From: a virus
Virus record (IMG/VR): IMGVR_UViG_3300020470_000169
Location: 1 to 27,332 of that record
Length of the DNA stretch: 27,332 bases
Strand: one strand, 5' to 3'
Each line of letters opens with the position of its first letter. Position 1 is the stretch's first letter. Under the pieces are notes generated by a model, which saw only the letters and a program-made list of their open reading frames with translations, searched no databases and was not told the origin of the DNA. Position numbers and translations under genes: made by a program. Below, in pieces: positions 14,474 through 20,965 of this stretch.

Positions 14474-16240
14474 TTATCTCTTCTGTTGTTCCCCTTGGTT
14501 ATTTCCATTACCAAAGTTATGAACTAGCATACCATTCGCAAAGAATGTATGTGTTCCTTCGATTCCTGATAAGTTGTGAACTATCATTTCTGAGTTTTCT
14601 TCTACAGAAAGTATTTCTAGTCCAACTTCATCTTCTCTATCAAACATGATAGCGTCTGTCATCGAGAATAAATTATCCCCGACTTTGATTTCATGAGAGT
14701 TTACACCCTCCATCCATTCGTGTTCTCTAACACATTTCTCTACATCGAAAGCACCCCACTCGCCATTTGCAAGCATGATTGGGTGACTATCGGTGACTTG
14801 TAATATTCTTCCATCAGATAATGCAACATCGTATACAGGACATGTTCTTGGTTCCATGATGAGAGATATTGGTTTTGGTTCTATCAACTTAGTATCTTCG
14901 TTCCAAGTCATTACTAATTGACCTAACATACAATGTTCTATAGGTGCATGACTTCCATCTGCAAGCCATATCATTGTTCCTGGTGCGAAACAACCACCTG
15001 TCGGCAATTGGACTGGATGCTGAACATTCACAATAACAGGACTTCTTGAAGAGTTAGGTTGTCTTGCACTATTCGGTTGTCTTGATTGGAAAGTGAATGG
15101 GTTCTGACCTGTATTCGGTTGTCTTGCACTATTCGGTTGTCTAGACTGGAATGTAAATGGATTCTGACCAGTGAAAGGTTGTCTTGCACTGTTAGGTTGT
15201 CTAGACTGATATGTGAAAGGTGACCTGTGATTATATGTAAACGGATTCTGATACGCTCTTGGGTCACGATATGTAAATGGTGACCTATGATTGTATGTGA
15301 ACGGATTACGATAAGCTCTTGGGTCTCTGTATGTAAATGGTGACCTGTGGTCATATGTAGACGGCGACCTATGGTCGTATGTCACTGGTTGTCTGTTCTG
15401 ATATGTTGACGGCGACCTATGGTCATATGTAAATGGCGACCTATGCTGATATGTTGTAGGGTTCTGATAAATCGATGGCGACCTGTGGTCATATGTAAAT
15501 GGCGACCTGTGTTGATATGTAAATGGCACCTGATATGTTGAAGGTGACCTATGGTCATATGTAAACGGACTTCTATGTTGATAAGTTGTCGGTGTTCTAG
15601 AAGGACTTCTATGTTGATATGTCGAAGGTTGCCTATTCTGATAAGTTGATGGCGACCTATGGTCATATGTAAAAGGACTTCTATGGTCGTATGTAGACGG
15701 TGACCTATGTTGATATATTATAGGACTTCTATGGTCATATGTAGAAGGATTCTGATAACTTCTAGGGTCTCTGTATGTAGACGGTGACCTGTGGTCATAT
15801 GTTCCTGGTTGTCTTGCATCTCTAATATTAGGTTGCTGTTGTGACCTTATGTTTGGTTCTTGTGCATCTCTAATTACAGGTTCTTGAGCAGATGCTGGGT
15901 GTTGATAGATTGCAGGTTGTCTTGCATCTCTAATATTTGGCTCTTGTGCATTTGCAATATAAGGATAAGGTTGTTGTGCCGACCTGATATTGGGTTCTTG
16001 TGCGTTTGCAATGTAAGGATAAGGATTCTGTTTATCTCTTATGTTTGGTTCTTGACCATTTGCAATATAAGGATATGGTTGTTGAACAGACTCTTGACCA
16101 GATGCATTGTTCCAACCTGTTGGTGTTTTAATATAGATTTGGTCTACATCTTTCCAAGTTCCTGATGCAGTCTTAACCCATGCGCCTCTAGTCGCATTCC
16201 AACCTGTTGGTGTTTTTACTTTCTGTGAGCCTGATGCCAT
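14474..16240 (-). CDS. Octad-repeat protein C with C-terminal Hint domain
   Basis: A 588-aa protein in three parts. Residues 1-50 hold two KTPTGWN motifs (9-15, 38-44) around WVKTASGTWKDVDQIYIK, a small 'VK..GTWK' module seen in phage tail proteins. Residues 53-410 are eight-residue repeats, NAQEPNIR type then DHRSPSTY type. Residues 417-575 are a Hint (hedgehog/intein) domain: Cys417 in CFAPGTMIWLADGS, the block B VTDSHPI with His486, and a C-terminal HTFFANGMLVHN ending His574-Asn575. The residue after Asn is Phe rather than Cys, Ser or Thr, so ordinary splicing is not expected; self-cleavage is. Thirteen residues follow before the stop. The gene has a near-consensus late promoter at 16259-16266. 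A self-processing structural fibre is the best guess. Confidence 0.85.
   Translation of the reverse strand: MASGSQKVKTPTGWNATRGAWVKTASGTWKDVDQIYIKTPTGWNNASGQESVQQPYPYIANGQEPNIRDKQNPYPYIANAQEPNIRSAQQPYPYIANAQEPNIRDARQPAIYQHPASAQEPVIRDAQEPNIRSQQQPNIRDARQPGTYDHRSPSTYRDPRSYQNPSTYDHRSPIIYQHRSPSTYDHRSPFTYDHRSPSTYQNRQPSTYQHRSPSRTPTTYQHRSPFTYDHRSPSTYQVPFTYQHRSPFTYDHRSPSIYQNPTTYQHRSPFTYDHRSPSTYQNRQPVTYDHRSPSTYDHRSPFTYRDPRAYRNPFTYNHRSPFTYRDPRAYQNPFTYNHRSPFTYQSRQPNSARQPFTGQNPFTFQSRQPNSARQPNTGQNPFTFQSRQPNSARQPNSSRSPVIVNVQHPVQLPTGGCFAPGTMIWLADGSHAPIEHCMLGQLVMTWNEDTKLIEPKPISLIMEPRTCPVYDVALSDGRILQVTDSHPIMLANGEWGAFDVEKCVREHEWMEGVNSHEIKVGDNLFSMTDAIMFDREDEVGLEILSVEENSEMIVHNLSGIEGTHTFFANGMLVHNFGNGNNQGEQQKR
14516..14992 (-). 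other. Hint (intein/hedgehog-type) autoprocessing domain
   Basis: Codons 417-575 of octad protein C. Block A starts at Cys417 (preceded by Gly-Gly); block B is TDSH at 483-486; blocks F/G are HTFF (564-567) and MLVHN (571-575). No homing-endonuclease domain is present: the span is only 159 residues, the size of mini-inteins and bacterial intein-like (BIL) domains. The +1 residue is Phe576, which resembles type B BIL domains that cleave rather than splice. Confidence 0.88.
15010..16084 (-). repeat. 24-bp coding repeats of octad protein C
   Basis: About 43 tandem degenerate 24-base units, with occasional 18-base (six-residue) units where RDPRAY and QNPFTY occur. They are closely similar in sequence to the arrays at 13370-14443, 23327-23948 and 24715-25360. 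Confidence 0.85.
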
Positions 16241-16258
16241 ATTATAAAGTCCTTAAAC

Positions 16259-16266
16259 TATTTATT
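16259..16266 (-). promoter_or_regulatory. Probable late promoter for octad protein C
   Basis: AATAAATA on the minus strand (one mismatch to TATAAATA), about 18 bases before the ATG at 16240 and overlapping the stop of the upstream fibre gene. Confidence 0.4.
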
Positions 16267-18511
16267 AAGAGTAAAGAATCCATAAATCACCAACTGCACC
16301 ATCACTTGAGCCTGGCGCTGATGTTGACTGATATATGTTTCTTGCAGTTCCGCCACTGTTGGTTGCGTTTGTTATTGTAATCGCACCTGTGTTGACGGCA
16401 CTCGGTGTAATCGTTAGATTACCACTTGATGCACCTGTAAATGTTCCTGTTCCAAATGTGATTGCATCAGCACTTTCGTCCCAACCCATGAATACATTTG
16501 CATCACTTCCTCTTTCGATAACAATACCAGCATCGCCTGATGCAGAACCACTGTTACCTGTTCCAAGTTCTATGAGTTGGTCTTCAATCGTTGTATTTGT
16601 TGCACTGTTTGTGACTGTAGAACCATTAACTGTTAAGTTACCACTAACTGTAAGGTCATCGAATGTTGGTGAATCAGATGTTCCTACTGCCTGTCCTATA
16701 CTTATTGTAGCAGTTGCGCCCTCTGAACCAGAACCACTTACTGATACACCAGTTCCTGCACTAACACCTGCAACATAATTACCTGTTGTATGTGTTGTTA
16801 AATCTACTGAATTATTTGCAATAGTTGTTGCAATTGATACATTACCTTTTGCAGTCTGAGTTGCGGTACCTGTGACATCACCTGTTAGTGCGAAGTCTGA
16901 ATCTGCAACTACGAAGTCTAGATTACCATCTGTATCATCGTATGATACTGAGATACCTGTTTCGGTACCATCTAACATACCACCAACAAAGTCTTCTACA
17001 TTTTCTTGTGTAAGTTGAGTGTTGTTTGTTGATACTGAACCACCCAATGCAACTGATTGACCATCAATTGTTATTGAACTGTTTGCAAGTTTAGCGTTTG
17101 CGATTGAACCTGCAAGTTTGTCATTTGCAATAGACCCTGCCAACATAGCATTAGTTATAACACCACTGCCAATAACAAAGTCTAAAGTTCCGTCTCCGTC
17201 TTCGTAGGTCACTGCAATACCTGTTTCTGTATTACCTGTTACCATGCCCCCAACAATATCTTGAACTTCTTCTGTTGTTAATTGTGTATTGTTTGTTGAT
17301 ATAGAACCACCAAGTGATACTGATGTGCCATCGATTGTTATTGCACTATTAGATAGTAATGAGTTGCCTATAGAACCTGCAAGTTTAGAAGCGGCGATTG
17401 AACCTGCCAACATGGCATTAGTAATACCGCCTGCCTTAACTTGAACTGCATCTGAGTCTAATTCGATTGAACTATCATCTACGCCAACTGCGAGAACACC
17501 TGATGAGTATGATAAACCATTACCAGCAACTGTTGATGATAATGCAATATCGTTTGCGTTTGCAGTGATACCATCACCACCCACAACATTAATAGTTGCA
17601 GCTCCTGATGTGGCGCCACCTGTTAGACCATCTCCTGCGACAACACTTGTTATGTCACCTTGTTGACCTGTGATTGTTAGTGAACCAGCGGCGTCATCGT
17701 ATGATAATGATATGCCAGTTCCTGCTGTTAGTAATGCACCAACTCTATCATCTACTCTTTCGTTTGTAAAATATAGATTAGATGAACCTTCTGTAATTTC
17801 GTCTGTATTATCTTTTGTTGCAACTTGAGCTTCTACGAAAGCCTTAACAGATTGTTGTGAAGGAACATGAGTTGCACTATCTGATGCCATGTTATCTTCA
17901 TCTTTGATTGCGTTTGCAATTCTGGCATCTGCTCTTGCGTTTGTGAAATATAAATTAGTTGAACCCTCTGTTATCTCATCTGTATTGTCTTTTGTTGCAA
18001 CTTGGGCATCAACATATGCTTTGATTGATTGTTGTGATGCAAGATGAGTGCTACTATTAGATGTCATATCATCTTCATCTTTTATAGCAGTTCCTGATAC
18101 AGTCCCATTTATAATAGGAGTTGTAAGTGTTTTATTTGTTAGTGTTTGAGTTCCTGATAATGTTGTGACCACTGATGTGTCAACTTCAATATCATTTGCG
18201 TTTGCAGTTATACCTGTCCCGCCAACAACATTTAATGTTGCCTCACCTGATGAAGCGTCACCAGTAAGACCAGTACCTGCAACGATACCTGTTATATCGC
18301 CTTGTTGACCTGTGATTGTTAATGTGCCAGCAGAATCATCATATGATAATGATATTCCTGTTCCTGCTGTTAAAAGGGCATTGACTCTATCATCAATCGC
18401 CTCGTTAGCGGCGGTACCAAATGCGGCTGCCGTTAAATCTCCTGAACTATCAATTGCCTCTGTAGAACCAATAGTCAGACCATTTTTGATTATGAAGTTT
18501 TTAGCAGACAT
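16265..18511 (-). CDS. Large tail-fibre-like structural protein
   Basis: A 748-aa, Gly/Ser/Thr/Asn/Asp-rich protein with the composition and motifs of marine phage fibre proteins: 'TEGSTNLYFTNARADARI', 'TLTNKTLTTPIINGT', 'GNLTVNGSTVTN' and the closing SSDGAVGDLWILYS. It has three internal duplications: residues 43-109 match 257-323, residues 144-199 match 203-256, and residues 361-446 match 450-534. This points to growth by tandem duplication. The N-terminus (NFIIKNGLTIGSTEAIDSSG) resembles that of the small protein encoded just upstream. Its ATG shares a base with that gene's stop (TAATG), and the preceding GGAGGA that encodes Gly-Gly of that protein serves as its ribosome site. A host-contact or virion-fibre role is inferred. 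Confidence 0.8.
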   Translation of the reverse strand: MSAKNFIIKNGLTIGSTEAIDSSGDLTAAAFGTAANEAIDDRVNALLTAGTGISLSYDDSAGTLTITGQQGDITGIVAGTGLTGDASSGEATLNVVGGTGITANANDIEVDTSVVTTLSGTQTLTNKTLTTPIINGTVSGTAIKDEDDMTSNSSTHLASQQSIKAYVDAQVATKDNTDEITEGSTNLYFTNARADARIANAIKDEDNMASDSATHVPSQQSVKAFVEAQVATKDNTDEITEGSSNLYFTNERVDDRVGALLTAGTGISLSYDDAAGSLTITGQQGDITSVVAGDGLTGGATSGAATINVVGGDGITANANDIALSSTVAGNGLSYSSGVLAVGVDDSSIELDSDAVQVKAGGITNAMLAGSIAASKLAGSIGNSLLSNSAITIDGTSVSLGGSISTNNTQLTTEEVQDIVGGMVTGNTETGIAVTYEDGDGTLDFVIGSGVITNAMLAGSIANDKLAGSIANAKLANSSITIDGQSVALGGSVSTNNTQLTQENVEDFVGGMLDGTETGISVSYDDTDGNLDFVVADSDFALTGDVTGTATQTAKGNVSIATTIANNSVDLTTHTTGNYVAGVSAGTGVSVSGSGSEGATATISIGQAVGTSDSPTFDDLTVSGNLTVNGSTVTNSATNTTIEDQLIELGTGNSGSASGDAGIVIERGSDANVFMGWDESADAITFGTGTFTGASSGNLTITPSAVNTGAITITNATNSGGTARNIYQSTSAPGSSDGAVGDLWILYS
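17755..18080 (-). repeat. Internal tandem duplication in the 748-aa fibre gene
   Basis: Two adjacent copies, about 17755-17910 and 17935-18080, encode near-identical 'KDED.M.S.S.TH..SQQS.KA.V.AQVATKDNTDEITEGS.NLYFTN' segments and remain similar at the nucleotide level. Confidence 0.75.
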
Positions 18512-18729
18512 TAGATAGTTCCTCCATCAATTGTTGCATTAGATAGTCTCGTATCAAATGCACTGTTGAATCTAGATGTTGTATGATATAGGTTTGTTGA
18601 ACCTTCTGTTATATCATCTGTATCAATAGTAGACAATGCACTTGCAACAATCTTTCCTGATGAATTTATAACTTCTGTCGACCCTACTGATAATCCATAT
18701 TCTATTACAAATGTATTTGTTGTTGCCAT
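18511..18729 (-). CDS. Short fibre-related protein with IDGGT tail
   Basis: A 72-aa protein that looks like a short version of the N-terminus of the following 748-aa protein: 'FVIEYGLSVGSTEVINSSGKI' compares with 'FIIKNGLTIGSTEAIDSSGDL'. It also has one 'TEGSTNLYHTTSRF' motif. It ends in TIDGGTI, a tail shared (IDGGTF) by two other proteins in this cluster. The GGAGGA that encodes Gly-Gly in that tail is also the ribosome site for the 748-aa gene, so translation is coupled. It could be a small accessory or adaptor subunit, or a remnant of a larger fibre gene. It has a near-perfect late promoter 40 bases upstream. Confidence 0.7.
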   Translation of the reverse strand: MATTNTFVIEYGLSVGSTEVINSSGKIVASALSTIDTDDITEGSTNLYHTTSRFNSAFDTRLSNATIDGGTI

Positions 18730-18753
18730 TTTGTGTCCTTTTAATTAAAAGTA

Positions 18754-18767
18754 AGTGTTATAACACT
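18754..18767 (-). promoter_or_regulatory. 14-bp perfect palindrome in a late leader
   Basis: AGTGTTATAACACT reads the same on both strands. It sits between the late promoter at 18770-18777 and the ATG of the 72-aa gene. It could bind a dimeric regulator or fold in the mRNA. Confidence 0.35.
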
Positions 18768-18769
18768 AT

Positions 18770-18777
18770 TATTTATG
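18770..18777 (-). promoter_or_regulatory. Late promoter for the 72-aa and 748-aa fibre genes
   Basis: CATAAATA on the minus strand (one mismatch to TATAAATA), directly after a hairpin. It gives a leader of about 35-40 bases. Confidence 0.55.
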
Positions 18778-18806
18778 AGATAGACGCTCTCTCCAGAGAC
18801 TATCTC
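18777..18806 (-). terminator. Hairpin after the 270-aa fibre gene
   Basis: GAGATAG/CTATCTC 7-bp stem, topped by a second short stem TCTC/GAGA around TCCA with an asymmetric bulge. It lies just after the stop of the 270-aa gene and abuts the next late promoter. No U-run follows, so it may stabilise a 3' end rather than terminate. Confidence 0.45.
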
Positions 18807-18825
18807 GTTAATTTTAAAATCTTTT

Positions 18826-19638
18826 TTAAACTGAATGGTCTATTCTTTTGAAATTATATACTGTAGAATTAGTTGATGCACTTGCGACTCTCAATCTGAG
18901 ATTGCCACTGTTTATATCCACTGTAAATGTTCCTAATTCACTAGAACCACCTTGTAGGACTGTGCCAAACTGCGTTATAGATGCACTTGAACCATCATGT
19001 ATGACATGAACTTCTGTTATCTCAAAGACGCCTCCTGTAGCGTCTGAGACTGTTATAGAGTATTTTGCACCTCTGTATGATGCAATTGCAATACTATCTA
19101 GTGTTGTTGCACTTGTAGATGTAGTAGTTAATGTTCCAGATGATAAATCACGATTTGCAAATGATAGTGTTCCACTTCCATTTGTTTGTAGAACTTGATT
19201 TGCTGAACCGTCACTTGAAGGATATGATAAACTAGCTGCTGTTAAAGTTGTTGCAGTTATATCACCTGCTTTAAAATCTGCAAGTGCATATCCTGTTCCT
19301 GATGTATTAACTGTTGTTCCAGGTTCTGCTTCTAGACCATCGAATAAAGTCCAAGTAGAATTAGAAGCATCTCTAAATAATCCTGTATATTCTGATGCAC
19401 CACCATCTGATAGTCCATCATTATAATTTCCGTATATACCAATATCAATTAAGTCGGCACTAGTATTTTGATTCGCAAGTTCAAACATCGAATCACCTAT
19501 CGATGTTGTTGTAGAGTTTACTGTGACTGTAGTTCCTGTTACCGTCAAGTTTCCTGCGACTGTTAAATCACCATCAACTTGTGTATCGAGAGCAGACTGA
19601 ACTCCTAGGTCTGCGAAGAATTTTACTTTAGATGCCAT
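18826..19638 (-). CDS. Fibre-like protein with shared C-terminal domain (A)
   Basis: A 270-aa protein in modules. Residues 20-45 carry 'DGDLTVAGNLTVTGTTVTVNSTTTSI', the marker of many marine phage fibres. The middle has 'SSDGSANQVLQTNGSGTLSFA', also present in the 274-aa protein. The last 80 residues ('SYRGAKYSITVSDATG', 'ITEVHVIHDGS', 'FGTVLQGG', 'GTFTVDINSGNLRLRV', 'STVYNFKRI') match the C-termini of the next two upstream proteins. A perfect late promoter ends 5 bases before the ATG and is itself preceded by a strong hairpin terminator, so this gene begins its own unit. A fibre tip or receptor-binding role is inferred from the module order (conserved body, shared head). Confidence 0.78.
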   Translation of the reverse strand: MASKVKFFADLGVQSALDTQVDGDLTVAGNLTVTGTTVTVNSTTTSIGDSMFELANQNTSADLIDIGIYGNYNDGLSDGGASEYTGLFRDASNSTWTLFDGLEAEPGTTVNTSGTGYALADFKAGDITATTLTAASLSYPSSDGSANQVLQTNGSGTLSFANRDLSSGTLTTTSTSATTLDSIAIASYRGAKYSITVSDATGGVFEITEVHVIHDGSSASITQFGTVLQGGSSELGTFTVDINSGNLRLRVASASTNSTVYNFKRIDHSV

Positions 19639-19643
19639 GCTAC

Positions 19644-19651
19644 TATTTATA
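19644..19651 (-). promoter_or_regulatory. Late promoter for the 270-aa fibre gene
   Basis: Perfect TATAAATA on the minus strand followed by GTAGC and the ATG at 19638. It predicts a leaderless or near-leaderless transcript. Confidence 0.72.
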
Positions 19652-19653
19652 AG

Positions 19654-19677
19654 AAAAAGGGGACCGAAGCCCCCTTT
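19654..19677 (-). terminator. Rho-independent terminator with CUUCGG loop
   Basis: On the minus strand AAAGGGGG, CTTCGG, TCCCC and then TTTTT: a GC-rich stem closed by a UUCG-type tetraloop and followed by a U-run. This is the most convincing intrinsic terminator in the window. It follows the 136-aa gene and immediately precedes the next late promoter. Confidence 0.85.
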
Positions 19678-19694
19678 CGTATGATTTAAAAATT

Positions 19695-20105
19695 CTAAGC
19701 GTCTACTAGAGTTCTATCAAATTTTATGACCGTTGAGTCTGAACTCGCAGGTGTGCATCTTAATCTGACATTTGCTCCTGAAATATCTGCATCGAATGTC
19801 GCTAGTGTGGCATCCTTTAATGTGCCATATGCTGTTAATGTGACCACTGAACCATCGTGAACTAACATAATCTCTGTTGAGTGAAAGTCTGTTCCTCTAG
19901 ACATTGCAACTATGTATCTTGCAGCTCTGAAATCAGCCTTAGCAAAAGTATCAAGATTAAACTGAGTAGTTGCAGTCTTTGTTGATGCGCCTCTCTTTTT
20001 GTTTTTATCTTGTGTTGGTTTACTAGTTTTGATTACATCGTCTGTAGAATCATATTCGATATGTCGGATAAGTTCAGCGAGTTTAAATGCTTTTGTTATT
20101 GCCAT
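19695..20105 (-). CDS. Fibre-like protein with shared C-terminal domain (B)
   Basis: A 136-aa protein consisting of a short N-terminal part (MAITKAFKLAELIRHIEYDS) and a linker with KNKKRGAS, followed by the C-terminal domain shared with its neighbours: 'FRAARYIVAMSRG', 'STEIMLVHDGS', 'AYGTL', 'LATFDADISGANVRLRC', 'STVIKFDRT'. It is effectively the shared domain with a minimal head. The N-terminal 'FKLAELIRHIEYDSTDD' pattern is known to me from other marine phage structural proteins but has no assigned function. A GGAG site lies before the ATG; it is 9 bases after the 274-aa gene, so cotranscribed with it. The strong terminator follows. Confidence 0.75.
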   Translation of the reverse strand: MAITKAFKLAELIRHIEYDSTDDVIKTSKPTQDKNKKRGASTKTATTQFNLDTFAKADFRAARYIVAMSRGTDFHSTEIMLVHDGSVVTLTAYGTLKDATLATFDADISGANVRLRCTPASSDSTVIKFDRTLVDA

Positions 20106-20114
20106 ATCTTACTC

Positions 20115-20939
20115 CTATGAATGTCTAATTTGGAATGTGTCTATTGTAGTGTTAGTGTTAGCAGGTGTGACGAGTAATCTCATGTTACCTGAATTAACAT
20201 CTGCACTCAATGAGAACAACGATGAGTTAGAATATACATCTCCGTATTGAACGAAGTATGCGTTTGAACCATCATTAATTAACAACACTTCAGCGGCATG
20301 TGTGCCTGCTGAGGCGTGTGTAGCATTGATGACATATTTAATTGCCTTATTCGCAACGGCGTTTGAACTCAATACTTGGTTTGCTGTAGTTGCTGAGAAC
20401 GAGGATGCTGTATAGTATCCTTGAACTAAGTCAGCAGCTGTGACTGCGACTACTTCAACTACATCACCACTTATTGCGTTTTGCGCCAGCGTGACAGTTG
20501 TAGAGTTGGTTGCGGTATAGTCTGTTCCACCATCTACAAGTTTAACACCATTTAAGAAAACTTGTTCTGACCCTACTGTGTAGGATAAAGAATTTGAATC
20601 ATCATCGTTTCCTGTAATTGATGTTGTATTACTTGTGATAGTATATTTGAATATTGATATACCTGAACCACCTAATGTTGCAAATGATAAAGTTCCTGAA
20701 CCATTGGTTTGTAGAACTTGGTTTGCAGAACCATCACTGGTTGGGAAAGTTATAGCGTCATTGATTGTAAGAGATGCAGGATTTGAGCCTATTTCTACGA
20801 TAGCTGCTGACCCATCATTTTTCTCGGTATACATTCTACCGTGATAGGTGTTTATTGCAACTTCCCCTAAAGCTAAATCACTTGTAGCAGGGACATCGTT
20901 CTGCGTAGAACTTCTCTTAAATTGAATAACTGTTGCCAT
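20115..20939 (-). CDS. Fibre-like protein with shared C-terminal domain (C)
   Basis: A 274-aa protein. The N-terminus 'VIQFKRSSTQNDVPATSDLALGEVAINTYHGRMYTEKND' is the standard phage fibre opening ('I..KRS......P...L..GE...N...G..Y'), probably the virion-attachment end. Residues 65-85 carry 'SSDGSANQVLQTNGSGTLSFA'. A middle beta-rich part includes 'EQVFLNGVKLVDGGTDYTATNSTTVTLAQNA', a module seen in many fibres. The last 80 residues are the domain shared with the two following proteins ('KAIKYVINATHA', 'AAEVLLINDGSN', 'VQYGDVYSN', 'LSADVNSGNMRLLVTP', 'TTIDTFQIRHS'). A strong GGAGGA ribosome site precedes the ATG. It follows the 488-aa gene by 26 bases. Confidence 0.8.
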   Translation of the reverse strand: MATVIQFKRSSTQNDVPATSDLALGEVAINTYHGRMYTEKNDGSAAIVEIGSNPASLTINDAITFPTSDGSANQVLQTNGSGTLSFATLGGSGISIFKYTITSNTTSITGNDDDSNSLSYTVGSEQVFLNGVKLVDGGTDYTATNSTTVTLAQNAISGDVVEVVAVTAADLVQGYYTASSFSATTANQVLSSNAVANKAIKYVINATHASAGTHAAEVLLINDGSNAYFVQYGDVYSNSSLFSLSADVNSGNMRLLVTPANTNTTIDTFQIRHS

Positions 20940-20965
20940 ATCTTCCTCCTATTGAGCGGCGTTAA

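Noticed and set aside
14474-14992. A splicing intein in an essential phage enzyme
   Set aside because: The host protein is a repeat protein rather than an enzyme, the residue after His-Asn is Phe, and only 13 residues follow before the stop. Cleavage is more likely than splicing.
13370-16084. Regular short repeats that might be taken for a CRISPR array
   Set aside because: The 24-base period is continuous, in frame and degenerate at codon level, with no unique spacers and no cas genes. It encodes the octad peptides.
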